DNA of 64,000 bases, from positions 1-64,000 of the forward strand of contig JABIWH010000001.1 in the NCBI GenBank assembly GCA_018701215.1, in the 5' to 3' direction. The notes under the pieces were generated by a model, which saw only the letters and a list, made by a program, of their open reading frames with translations, was not told the origin of the DNA and ran no database searches. A program made the position numbers and the translations under genes. Source of the DNA: Rhodospirillaceae bacterium (GTDB lineage Bacteria > Pseudomonadota > Alphaproteobacteria > GCA-2731375). This document shows, in pieces, positions 35,757 to 43,990 of the stretch; position 1 is the first letter of the stretch; every line of letters starts with the position of its first letter.

Positions 35757-36719
35757 ATGGCGGTCTACACGGATATTGATGACGAGGAACTACGCGCCTT
35801 CGTCGCCGAGTACGACATCGGCACGGTCACCGGCCTGAAAGGCATCGCGGAGGGGGTGGAGAACACCAACTACCTGCTGCGGACCGACCGGGGCAGCTAT
35901 ATTCTGACAATCTATGAAAAGCGGGTGGATCCGAACGATCTGCCGTTTTTTCTGGGCCTGCTGGACCATCTGGCCAACCGTGGCGTGCCCTGCCCGCCGA
36001 CGCTGCATGGCCGCGACGGCAAGGCCCTGCGGCAAGTGGCGGGTAAACCGGCCGCCATCGTCACATTCTTGCAGGGCATCTGGCCGAAACGGCCAAGAGC
36101 AGTGCATTGCGGCGAGGTTGGCGCGGCTTTGGCGCGCATGCATATCGCGGGGCTGGATTTCCCCCATACCAGGCATAATTCACTGTCCCTGGATGGCTGG
36201 TCGCAGCTGGTAGAGGCGACGGCGTCCCGGGCCGACGAGGTCGCACCCGGCCTGGGCGCGGAAATCGCCCGGGAATACGAAGATATTTCGGGCCATTGGC
36301 CGATCGATCTACCGACCGGGGTAATTCATGCGGATCTGTTCCCCGACAACGTCTTTTTCATGGACGACGAGCTGACCGGGCTGATCGATTTCTACTTCGC
36401 CTGCACCGATGCCTTGGCCTACGACCTGGCGATTTGCTTGAACGCCTGGTGCTTCGAGCGCGGCGCCGAGTTCAATATTACCAAGGCCCGGCGCCTGCTG
36501 TCCGCCTACCGGGACGTGCGCCCGGTGAGCGAGGCGGAACTGGACGCCCTACCCCTGCTGGCCCGCGGCTCGGCGTTGCGGTTCCTTTTGACCCGCCTGT
36601 ACGATTGGCTGAACCAAGTGGACGGCGCCATGGTCAAGCCCAAGGATCCGTTGGAGTATTTGCATAAAATGCGCTTTCACCGCCGTATTGGCGGCCCTGG
36701 CGCCTATGGTTTGGATTGA
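35757..36719 (+). CDS. thrB: Homoserine kinase (ThrB, APH-fold type)
   Basis: This 320-residue enzyme phosphorylates homoserine in threonine synthesis and belongs to the aminoglycoside-phosphotransferase-like ThrB family of alphaproteobacteria, not the GHMP type. It has GIAEGVENTNYLLRT (about residues 31-45), the catalytic loop VIHADLFPDNVFF (about 192-204) and the metal-binding LIDFYFA. It begins 24 nt after ispH. Confidence 0.95.
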   Translation: MAVYTDIDDEELRAFVAEYDIGTVTGLKGIAEGVENTNYLLRTDRGSYILTIYEKRVDPNDLPFFLGLLDHLANRGVPCPPTLHGRDGKALRQVAGKPAAIVTFLQGIWPKRPRAVHCGEVGAALARMHIAGLDFPHTRHNSLSLDGWSQLVEATASRADEVAPGLGAEIAREYEDISGHWPIDLPTGVIHADLFPDNVFFMDDELTGLIDFYFACTDALAYDLAICLNAWCFERGAEFNITKARRLLSAYRDVRPVSEAELDALPLLARGSALRFLLTRLYDWLNQVDGAMVKPKDPLEYLHKMRFHRRIGGPGAYGLD

Positions 36720-36732
36720 TGGCCCGGATTGA

Positions 36733-37176
36733 ATGATGGATGACGTGGTGATCTATACCGACGGCGCCTGTTCGGGCAATCCCGGACCCGGGGGCTGGGG
36801 CGTCCTGATGCAGTTCGGCGGGCATGAGCGGGAGCTAAAAGGCGGCGAGCCCTCGACCACCAACAACCGCATGGAATTGTTGGCCGCCATCGAGGCGTTG
36901 GAGGCCTTGAAGCGGCCCTGCATGGTCAATCTGCATACCGACAGCACCTACCTGCGGGACGGCATCACCAAATGGATTGTCAATTGGAAGCGCAACGGCT
37001 GGAAAACCGCCGCCAAGAAGCCGGTCAAGAATGTCGATCTGTGGCTGCGTCTGGAAGAGGCCATCAAGCGGCACGAGATCAACTGGCACTGGGTCAAGGG
37101 CCATGCCGGCGACCCCGGTAACGAGGCCGCCGACGCCCTGGCCCGCCAAGGCCTGGATGCCTACGGGCGGCCGTGA
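36733..37176 (+). CDS. rnhA: Ribonuclease HI
   Basis: RNase HI cuts RNA in RNA-DNA hybrids. The 147 residues carry the four acidic catalytic positions: Asp in VIYTDGACSGNPG, Glu in NNRMELLAAIEAL, Asp in HTDSTYLRDGI and the later Asp in NEAADALARQG, plus the KGHAGDPGN loop. The start has two consecutive ATG codons. It lies 13 nt after thrB and meets the M20 peptidase gene almost directly. Confidence 0.97.
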   Translation: MMDDVVIYTDGACSGNPGPGGWGVLMQFGGHERELKGGEPSTTNNRMELLAAIEALEALKRPCMVNLHTDSTYLRDGITKWIVNWKRNGWKTAAKKPVKNVDLWLRLEEAIKRHEINWHWVKGHAGDPGNEAADALARQGLDAYGRP

Positions 37177-37182
37177 TTGGTC

Positions 37183-38334
37183 ATGGTCGTTGAAGCACTG
37201 AATTTCGACGCCGAAGAGATCGCCGCCGCTATCGCCGAATGGGCCCGTATCGAGAGCCCGAGCACGGATCCAGCCGCCGTGAACCGGATGATGGATCTGG
37301 CGGAAAAGACCATGGCCACCATGGGCGCCGAGATCGATAGAACGCCGGGGCGGGACGGCCATGGCGATGTCCTGATGGGCCGTTTCGGCTTTGACCATCC
37401 GCCGGAGATGCCGGGGATATTGGTTCTGGGCCATCTCGACACCGTGCATCTGGTCGGCACCTTGGGCGATGAACTGCCGGTACGCCGGCATGGCGATCAG
37501 CTGTTTGGCCCCGGTATTCTGGATATGAAGGGCGGCATGTATCTGGCCTGCCATGCGGTGGAAAAGCTGCTGGCCTTGCGCGGCCGCCTGAACCTACCCG
37601 TCACTTTCATGTTTATCCCGGACGAGGAAATCGGCAGCCCCTCCAGCAAGGCACTGATCGAGGCGGCAGCCAGAGCCAGCAAATATGTCCTGGTGCCCGA
37701 ACCCGGCAGGCCCGAACATTTTGTCACCGGCCGGCATGCTTTCCTGCGCTACAAACTGCACGCCCATGGCAAGCCGGCCCATGCCGGCCACGCGCTCGGC
37801 GTGGGCCGCAGCGCCATCAGCGTCATGGCCCGGTTGATCGCCGTGATCGAAGGCTATTCCGACGTCGCACGGGAAATCACCTACCGTGTCGGCAATATTC
37901 AGGGCGGCACCTTTGTGAATGTCATCCCCGCCGCATGCCATGCCGAAGTGCTCTGCGTCGCGCCCACGGAAGCCGCCTTCGCCGAAATCCAGGCCCGCAT
38001 GGGTGCCATCACCTCGCCCGACCCCGACGTGACGGTCGAGGTCGAAGCCGGCCCCATACGGCCGCTGTTTAAGGCCCATGAGGGCACCATGGAGTTGCTG
38101 GAGGTTGCCCAGCGGGTGGCCCGGGACGTGGGCCTGGATCTGGATCACGGTCAGTTCGGCGGCGGCAGCGACGGCAACTTCACCGGCGCCCTTGGCGTCC
38201 CCACCCTGGACGGGTTGGGTGTGGTGGGCAACGGAGTGCACACCAAGCAGGAACATTTGCTGGTCTCGTCCCTGGCGCCAAGGGCAATGCTTTTTGCCGG
38301 CCTCGTCGCGGCACTTTCCGATCGCAATGTCTAA
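37183..38334 (+). CDS. M20-family metallopeptidase (glutamate carboxypeptidase-like)
   Basis: This 383-residue di-zinc hydrolase resembles carboxypeptidase G2-type enzymes. Metal and catalytic residues appear in LGHLDTVH, GPGILDMKGGMY, PDEEIGSP and EPGRP, with the last ligand in KQEHLL. A dimerisation domain lies about residues 180-290. I prefer ATG 37183, 6 nt after rnhA; an in-frame TTG abuts the rnhA stop. The substrate is unknown; an N-acyl amino acid or a folate-like glutamate conjugate is likely by family. Confidence 0.9.
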   Translation: MVVEALNFDAEEIAAAIAEWARIESPSTDPAAVNRMMDLAEKTMATMGAEIDRTPGRDGHGDVLMGRFGFDHPPEMPGILVLGHLDTVHLVGTLGDELPVRRHGDQLFGPGILDMKGGMYLACHAVEKLLALRGRLNLPVTFMFIPDEEIGSPSSKALIEAAARASKYVLVPEPGRPEHFVTGRHAFLRYKLHAHGKPAHAGHALGVGRSAISVMARLIAVIEGYSDVAREITYRVGNIQGGTFVNVIPAACHAEVLCVAPTEAAFAEIQARMGAITSPDPDVTVEVEAGPIRPLFKAHEGTMELLEVAQRVARDVGLDLDHGQFGGGSDGNFTGALGVPTLDGLGVVGNGVHTKQEHLLVSSLAPRAMLFAGLVAALSDRNV

Positions 38335-38385
38335 TGTAGCAAGGGGTTCATCTTGAACGTCCGCAAGAGATGGCATTGCAGCTGC

Positions 38386-39471
38386 CTAGGCATTCGAAAT
38401 AAACCAGACATTCATCGGATCGTGCGGTAGGACGTGCCGTTCAACATGGGCAAATCCGGCTTCCCGCAGCATGGCTTCGGCGGTTTCCCAGCCCCACATC
38501 GTGCCAAGACCGTCACCGCCCTGCCCGAGAGAAACCGGCGTACAATGCAGGCAGGATATGGTGTAGAGCAGCGCGGCGAAGGGAAAGTCATAGTTATTTT
38601 CCAGATCTGCCGAACCGCCGATGTCCTGCATCAGATGTACGCCACCAGGGCGCAGTGCGGCCCGTATGCGCTTGAGGAAGTCTTGCGGCTGTTTTTGATC
38701 ATGGACCGCGTCAAAGGACGTGATCAGATCGAAATGCTCAGGCGCATTAAAATTTGTCAGGTCCCGCACTTCAAATAGAATATTCGAAAGGCCCGCGGTT
38801 GCTATGGCTGTCCGGGCGGCGGCAATTGCGTCAGGACAAAGATCAGAGCCGACAAAGCGGCTGTTGGGAAAACGTGCCGCCATGGCGGTCAAGGCCCGGC
38901 CGCTGCCACAGCTGGCATCCATAACATCGATCCCGTGATCCAGACGTTCGCGCAAACCGACAGCCAGCGGCAATATATCCCCCAGCAAGCTATCGACGAC
39001 GGTCTGCTGACTGTCTTCCGCCATGACGCGGTGGAAACCCGGGTAGTCATCATACTTCATGCCGCCGCCGGATTTGAAGCAATCCAGGATGGGCTCCTGG
39101 ACGGCCCCGATCATGGGCACGAACTGGGCCTGAACCGCTAGGTTGCCAAGTGCGGCATCACGGGTCAGGCAAGCGGCGTGGGCGTCCGGTAATTCATACT
39201 GTTGCGCCTCCGGGTGATAGAGGATGATGCCTGCCATCACGAGCACCGCCAACCATTCGCGGACATAGCGCTCGGACAGGGCGGCGGCATCGGCAATCTG
39301 CCTTGATGTACGCGGATCGCGACCCGCCATGCTATCCAGCAAACCGGTTCGGTGTCCGATTGACAGCATCACCGCAATGGCGCCGGAATTTACGATATCG
39401 CCAATCTTCATCATGAAGGCTTCGGCCTCTTCCATGTCGAAGTCTGTTGCTTGCATTTCAGCTAGGGTCAT
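38386..39471 (-). CDS. SAM-dependent methyltransferase, winged-helix N-terminus
   Basis: This 361-residue protein has an N-terminal winged-helix-like region (about residues 45-85, TSRQIADAAALSERYVREWLAVL) followed by a Rossmann methyltransferase domain with the SAM-binding motif VMDASCGSGRALTAMA (about 183-198) and DLITSFDAVHD. The layout resembles Rv2258c-type and O-methyltransferase-like enzymes acting on small molecules. It is divergent from the GlxA/AraC-type regulator with a 123-bp gap between them, which suggests regulation by that protein. The substrate is unknown. Confidence 0.88.
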   Translation of the reverse strand: MTLAEMQATDFDMEEAEAFMMKIGDIVNSGAIAVMLSIGHRTGLLDSMAGRDPRTSRQIADAAALSERYVREWLAVLVMAGIILYHPEAQQYELPDAHAACLTRDAALGNLAVQAQFVPMIGAVQEPILDCFKSGGGMKYDDYPGFHRVMAEDSQQTVVDSLLGDILPLAVGLRERLDHGIDVMDASCGSGRALTAMAARFPNSRFVGSDLCPDAIAAARTAIATAGLSNILFEVRDLTNFNAPEHFDLITSFDAVHDQKQPQDFLKRIRAALRPGGVHLMQDIGGSADLENNYDFPFAALLYTISCLHCTPVSLGQGGDGLGTMWGWETAEAMLREAGFAHVERHVLPHDPMNVWFISNA

Positions 39472-39594
39472 AGGTCTCTCCTGTGAATTAGGAAATGTGT
39501 GGTTTTCGTCGTAGACGAGGGAAATTTAGGGAGGGTCCGATAGGTTTCTTAGAGGCGTATTGGACAATATCGGGGCTTTTATGCCACTGTCAGT

Positions 39595-40662
39595 ATGAAA
39601 CAGCCGGTTAGGCGGATGGAAAGAATGCAACGAGATAAGAGTGCGCGGCCAATTCGCGTCGATCTGTTGGCGGTGACCGACAGTACGCCGTCGACCTTGT
39701 TCGGGTTGTACGAGGTGCTTTCCAATACCGGTGTCGTTTGGCCAACTTTAGTCGGCAGCCACGAGCCCGAGGATGCGAAGTTTCAAGTTCGCATCGTTTC
39801 CGACGGCCGCGATACGTTTCACTGTAGCGGCGGCATCCCGATCAACCCGCATGCGTCCATAGACAGCAGCGGGAACGCCGATATCATCATCGTCACGGAT
39901 ATCAACCTACCGGTGGGAATGAAACCTACCGGGCGATGGCCGGCGGTGTCTGCCTGGTTGCGCCGCCAATATGATGCGGGTGCCATTGTTTGCTCGGTAT
40001 GCACTGGATCGGTGATATTGGCGGATGCCGGATTGTTGAACGACCTGGAGGCCACCACACATTGGTCGGCAAAAGATCTGTTCGCCGAATTCTTTCCCGC
40101 CGTTAAACTGCGCCCGGATCGCATCCTGGTGCCGAGCGGAGATGCCCACCGGCTGATCACTTGCGGCGGCGTGTCCTCTTGGGAAGATCTTGTGCTTTAC
40201 CTCATCGCACGGTTCTGCGGACAGAATGAAGCGATCCGCACGGCGAAAATCTATCTCTTCGGTGATCGTAGCGAAGGCCAACTGCCCTATGCCGCTGCCA
40301 GCCGGCCCAAGCGTCATCAGGACGCCGTGATCAGCAGTATTCAGGAATGGATCGCGGATAATTATAACGGTGCCAACGTTGTCGCACGCATGGTGGTGCA
40401 TTCCCGCCTGCCGGAGCGTACATTTAAGCGGCGATTTAAGGTCGCAACCGGCTACACACCAATCGACTACATTCAGAATCTGCGGATTGAGGAAGCTAAG
40501 CAAATTCTCGAAACCAGCGCGGCAGCCACGGATGCAGTTGGGCGGGCCGTCGGTTATGAAGATCCGACGTTTTTCAGGCGCTTGTTCAAACGCCGCACCG
40601 GCACCACGCCGGCCCGTTATCGCCAGCGCTTCAAGTCAATTGGTCGTGCTGATCTAAATTGA
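39595..40662 (+). CDS. GlxA-family AraC-type transcriptional regulator
   Basis: This 355-residue regulator joins an N-terminal DJ-1/PfpI amidase-like domain (about residues 20-200), with the nucleophile-elbow-type Cys in VCSVCTGSVILADAG, to a C-terminal AraC helix-turn-helix pair (about 245-345; SRLPERTFKRRFKVATGYTPIDYIQNLRIEEAK and RAVGYEDPTFFRRLFKRRTG). Relatives sense small nitrogenous metabolites. The start at 39595 is uncertain; internal ATGs at codons 8 and 11 have slightly better upstream purines. It probably controls the divergent methyltransferase gene. Confidence 0.92.
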   Translation: MKQPVRRMERMQRDKSARPIRVDLLAVTDSTPSTLFGLYEVLSNTGVVWPTLVGSHEPEDAKFQVRIVSDGRDTFHCSGGIPINPHASIDSSGNADIIIVTDINLPVGMKPTGRWPAVSAWLRRQYDAGAIVCSVCTGSVILADAGLLNDLEATTHWSAKDLFAEFFPAVKLRPDRILVPSGDAHRLITCGGVSSWEDLVLYLIARFCGQNEAIRTAKIYLFGDRSEGQLPYAAASRPKRHQDAVISSIQEWIADNYNGANVVARMVVHSRLPERTFKRRFKVATGYTPIDYIQNLRIEEAKQILETSAAATDAVGRAVGYEDPTFFRRLFKRRTGTTPARYRQRFKSIGRADLN

Positions 40663-40674
40663 TTGCCGCGGCAA

Positions 40675-41604
40675 TTATCCCGGCTCAGGTTCTGAGCCAG
40701 AATAAGGATGCACCCGGGCCCAATGTTCGGCGATGGCCTGGCGTCCAGTGATCCAGACATCGTCATGGCCGGCAATATAATCCAACAGCCGGGCCAGACC
40801 GGCGGCGCGGGCAGGATGCCCCATCAACCGTTGGTGCAGACCGACGGACATCATCTTGGGCTGCGTCAGACCTTCGCCATACAGCACGTCGAAGCCATCC
40901 TTGACGAAGCTGAAAAAATCATCGCCATGGGCGAAATAGCCGCGCCCGAATTTGCTGTCGTTATGGGTCAAACTATAGGGCACCACCAAATGCGCCTGCC
41001 CGTCCACCGTCTGCCAATAGGGTAGCTCGTCATTGTAGGCGTCGCTGTCATAGAGAAAGCTGCCATGTTCCACCAACAACCGCCGGGTATTGACGCTAGG
41101 CCCGGTGCGGCAGTACCAACCGCTGGGCGGCGCCCCGAACATGCGGCTCAGCGAGATTACGGCACGGGCGATATGATCGCGTTCCTCATCCTCGGACAGT
41201 TTGAAATGTTCCACCCAGCGCCAGCCATGGCAGCAAATGTCATAGCCCGCGTCACGGATCGCGGCGGCGGCATCGGGGTTTCGCTCCAGGGCCAGGGCAC
41301 AGGCAAAAATCGTCACCGGCAGATCGCGCTCTTGGAACAACCGCAACAAGCGCCAAAAACCGACCCGGCTGCCATATTCGAACATGCTCTCCGCCGCCAG
41401 GTCACGATCCCCATGGGGTACGGCGGATTGCGGCATCTCGGTCAGCGAGGCTTCGGAAAAACCATCGCCATCGGGCACGGAATACTCCGAACCTTCCTCA
41501 TAGTTCAGCACGAAGTTGACGGCGAGGCGTGCGCTATCGGGCCATTGCGGATCGGGCGGTGTGACCCCGTAGCCGATCAGATCACGCGGATAGTTGCTTG
41601 CCAT
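40675..41604 (-). CDS. puuE: Allantoinase PuuE-type polysaccharide deacetylase-fold protein
   Basis: This 309-residue protein belongs to the NodB-like deacetylases and matches the metal-independent allantoinase (PuuE) subgroup: FVLNYEEGSEYSVPDGD (about residues 32-48), the GSRVGFWRLLRLF helix, YDICCHGWRW (about 121-130), and the C-terminal GLHQRLMGHPARAAGL. PuuE opens allantoin to allantoate in purine breakdown. No other purine genes are visible nearby, so a different amide substrate remains possible. Confidence 0.88.
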   Translation of the reverse strand: MASNYPRDLIGYGVTPPDPQWPDSARLAVNFVLNYEEGSEYSVPDGDGFSEASLTEMPQSAVPHGDRDLAAESMFEYGSRVGFWRLLRLFQERDLPVTIFACALALERNPDAAAAIRDAGYDICCHGWRWVEHFKLSEDEERDHIARAVISLSRMFGAPPSGWYCRTGPSVNTRRLLVEHGSFLYDSDAYNDELPYWQTVDGQAHLVVPYSLTHNDSKFGRGYFAHGDDFFSFVKDGFDVLYGEGLTQPKMMSVGLHQRLMGHPARAAGLARLLDYIAGHDDVWITGRQAIAEHWARVHPYSGSEPEPG

Positions 41605-41749
41605 GGTGTTGCTCCGAAATGCCGGTTACGCTTTCCAATGCTTGTTGATCATACCACGGCGGCGAACTCTCTTGGCCATCGCATCAAGCATGAGGCCAGC
41701 GACCATTTTCGAGTTTTCTATTAACAATTAAGAGTGTAGTTAAATTTAC

Positions 41750-42313
41750 TCAGTGTGTTGAATTTACTTTTAACGGCAGCGAATTAAAATAGCCCTTTTT
41801 TTGTACACTTAACCTATACGGCAGGCCTACAACAAATCCGTTTGTCTTTTTTTCTTTAGGTTTTTTATACAAAACAGCACCTCTAAGTATTGATGATCCA
41901 TTAATTCTTATTAATGAAAATATTCCTCTATTTATAAAATATTCAGAATTTTCTGATACCATATTCCATGAATTATTTTCACAATCTAGTGGGCTTTCGT
42001 TTGAAATATGTTCACATATTTCGAATTTTTCCGACCGACCATCGGCATTCACTAATTGCACTGCAAGAGTATAATCCATTCCCGGTGTATCAAGGCAGCC
42101 ATTTTTCTCACTTGGACATGAGTTATTAGGAAAATATTTTACCAAGTAGTCCCCTTTCCCTTGGGCGAGCTCCAAATATACATTCTGGGATCGTGCCGTG
42201 TCCAAGATCGTAAGAACACCTCTCATCTCTGGGGATTCGCCGATAAAGCTAGCTGCATACCCCACCACTGCTGAAACGACTATTATCGTTGATTGGATGA
42301 AAATCTTTGGCAT
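41750..42313 (-). CDS. A/T-rich orphan gene, secreted or anchored protein
   Basis: I do not recognise this 187-residue product. It begins with a hydrophobic signal or anchor segment (about residues 5-24). A soluble domain follows, with four cysteines in the middle (SCPSEKNGC and the two near CEH and DCEN) that could form disulfides outside the cytoplasm. The C-terminus is basic. Base composition is clearly A/T-rich compared with every neighbour, with many AAA, AAT and TTA codons, which suggests recent acquisition. A strong GGAGGTG ribosome-binding site 6 nt before the ATG supports a real gene. It lies alone between puuE and the F0 operon terminator. Confidence 0.75.
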   Translation of the reverse strand: MPKIFIQSTIIVVSAVVGYAASFIGESPEMRGVLTILDTARSQNVYLELAQGKGDYLVKYFPNNSCPSEKNGCLDTPGMDYTLAVQLVNADGRSEKFEICEHISNESPLDCENNSWNMVSENSEYFINRGIFSLIRINGSSILRGAVLYKKPKEKKTNGFVVGLPYRLSVQKKGYFNSLPLKVNSTH

Positions 42314-42454
42314 TTCACACCTCCGAAAATCTCTACAGCTTCACATAATCTTTTTACGCGTAACATAGTAAATTTATATACGCAAATCGAGACCGAGACC
42401 TGGCGGCGTCACACACTCGACTGGTGTTGCAATGAGTGCGCGCGTCCCCACAAC

Positions 42455-42482
42455 AAAAAACCCCGCCCGAAAGCGAGGTTTC
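42455..42482 (-). terminator. Terminator of the F0 operon
   Basis: On the minus strand AACCTCGC (42480-42473) pairs with GCGGGGTT (42466-42459), including a G-U pair, and is followed by a run of T residues (42460-42455). It is 25 nt beyond the atpF stop codon and ends the leftward F0 operon. The rest of the gap to 42313 should carry the promoter of the A/T-rich gene; I see no clear match. Confidence 0.85.
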
Positions 42483-42507
42483 TTGAACGTTTTTATGTGG
42501 GGCGGGA

Positions 42508-42987
42508 TCAGTTCAGATGCCGTCCCAGATCCGCCGTGGCGGTGGCGATCAGCGCATCCGCACGCTCGCCCTTGACCTGCTCGGCGACGACCGCCGTAGC
42601 CGCCGCAATGGCGATTTCGATGGCCGCGTCGCGGACTTCTTTTTCGGCCTGGGCTTCAGCCAAGGCAATCTTGTCCAGAGCCGCCTGCTGCCGCCGGGCG
42701 ATGGTCTCGTCCAGCTTTTTGGCCGCGATGTCGGCTTCACGCGCCGCCTCTTCCTTGGCGTGGGCGATGATTTCCTCGGCTTCGGAGAGGGCATCACGCT
42801 GTTTGCGCTCGTAAGTGGCCAGCAAGGCCTGGGCTTCTTCACGCAGCTGCCGGGCCTGTTCCAGATCTTCGGCGATCTTGGCCGAACGGTCATCCAGGGC
42901 GCCGGTCAACATGGCCGGCACCTTGAAATAGAACAGGATTGCTATGAACAGTAAAAAGGCCGCGCCGACCCAAAATGTCGCGTCCAT
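42508..42987 (-). CDS. atpF: ATP synthase F0 subunit b
   Basis: Subunit b is half of the peripheral stalk. The 159 residues have one N-terminal membrane helix (about 4-22) and a long charged coiled coil rich in Ala, Glu and Arg. In alphaproteobacteria b and b' form a heterodimer, and both genes are here. A GGGAGC site precedes the ATG. It is the last gene of the F0 operon, 3 nt after b'. Confidence 0.95.
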   Translation of the reverse strand: MDATFWVGAAFLLFIAILFYFKVPAMLTGALDDRSAKIAEDLEQARQLREEAQALLATYERKQRDALSEAEEIIAHAKEEAAREADIAAKKLDETIARRQQAALDKIALAEAQAEKEVRDAAIEIAIAAATAVVAEQVKGERADALIATATADLGRHLN

Positions 42988-42990
42988 CAG

Positions 42991-43491
42991 CTAGCTCCCA
43001 CTCGCGTTCTGCTGTATCGCCGTATCAACCGCTGCCTGGACATCCGCCGTATCGACCGAACTATCGATCAGACGCTCGGCGGCCGCCTGGGCCAGCTCGG
43101 TGGCGACACCGCGCAATTCGGTCAGGGCATCGTTCTTCGCCGCAGTGACACGTTCGGCGGCTGCCGCCGCCTCCGCCGCCAACACTTCCGAGACCTCGGC
43201 ACTGCGTTTTTCCGATGCCGCGGCAGCTTCCGCCCCGGCCTGGGCAATGGTTGCCTGCGCCTGGGCGCGGGCCTCCGCCAGGGCCGCTTCGTATTCACTG
43301 ATCACGGTTTCGGCTTGCGCCTTCAGCTGCGCGGCCTGGTCCAGGTCATCGGCGATCCTGCCGTGCCGGGTTTCCAGAACGTTGGCCACGCGCGGCAGTG
43401 CCACCCGGGCCATCAACAGATAAAGCGCGATAAAGGAGATCACCAGCCACACCATTTGTGGCGCGAAGTCCTCCATCCAAAATTGAGGCAT
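42991..43491 (-). CDS. atpF': ATP synthase F0 subunit b'
   Basis: This 166-residue partner of subunit b starts MPQFWMEDFAPQMVWL, has a membrane helix (about residues 11-30), then the PRVANVLETRHGRIADDLDQA motif and a long Ala/Glu coiled coil. The start at 43491 follows GGAGCGAGAGC; an in-frame extension 16 codons upstream is not supported. A 195-bp, hairpin-rich gap separates it from atpE. Confidence 0.94.
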   Translation of the reverse strand: MPQFWMEDFAPQMVWLVISFIALYLLMARVALPRVANVLETRHGRIADDLDQAAQLKAQAETVISEYEAALAEARAQAQATIAQAGAEAAAASEKRSAEVSEVLAAEAAAAAERVTAAKNDALTELRGVATELAQAAAERLIDSSVDTADVQAAVDTAIQQNASGS

Positions 43492-43504
43492 GCTCTCGCT
43501 CCGT

Positions 43505-43617
43505 TCTAGAGCAATTCCGATCCCACATGAATCGCCCAAAAGTTCTGGGCGATTCTAAATGATTGAAAAAATTACTCTATTCCTAAAAGTCGGAGCATTT
43601 CCTATTGGGAAATGCTC
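43505..43617. repeat. Hairpin-rich intergenic element between atpE and atpF'
   Basis: The segment carries CTAGAGCAATTCC at its left end. Next is a perfect 10-bp hairpin (GAATCGCCCA 43529-43538 with TGGGCGATTC 43546-43555). A second perfect 10-bp hairpin follows (GAGCATTTCC 43593-43602 with GGAAATGCTC 43608-43617). It shares the CTAGAGCAA start with the element at 11087. Inside an operon such hairpins could stabilise the upstream mRNA end and set the high c-subunit ratio; that is inference. Confidence 0.65.
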
Positions 43618-43686
43618 TGGCTTCCTTCCGCCCCGTACGAGTTACGCCGGGGCAGATATCGCTACCGGGCACAGCCCGGCGACGGA

Positions 43687-43914
43687 TTAGAAGACGAACA
43701 GGATGATCAACGCGACAACCAGCGCGAACAGGGCGATGGCCTCGGTCAGGGCAAAGCCCAGAATAACCCGGCCAAACACGGCCTGGGCCGCACCTGGGTT
43801 GCGCATGGCGCCGGCAACGTAGTTGCCAAAAATCAGGCCAATGCCGATACCGGCACCACCCATGGCGATTGCGGCAAGACCGGCACCGATCAGCTTCGCT
43901 GCTGCTGGATCCAT
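43687..43914 (-). CDS. atpE: ATP synthase F0 subunit c
   Basis: This 75-residue proteolipid forms the rotor ring. It has two membrane helices: the first is Gly-rich (AIAMGGAGIGIGLIFG), followed by the polar loop RNPGAAQ, and the second holds the ion-carrying Glu in ALTEAIALFALVVALI (about residue 58). No sodium-type ligand set is evident, so it is probably proton-driven. AAGGAATTTT precedes the ATG. Confidence 0.97.
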   Translation of the reverse strand: MDPAAAKLIGAGLAAIAMGGAGIGIGLIFGNYVAGAMRNPGAAQAVFGRVILGFALTEAIALFALVVALIILFVF

Positions 43915-43990
43915 GATTAAAATTCCTTCGTTTTCAAGAGAGTGGATGGGAATGGGTAATATATCGGACCGCGCGCCAAATCAACGTTCA

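Noticed and set aside
40665..40678. Perfect palindrome ATTGCCGCGGCAAT after the GlxA-type gene
   Set aside because: It has no loop and no T-run, and it overlaps the puuE stop codon, so it is not a convincing terminator; an operator role cannot be supported.
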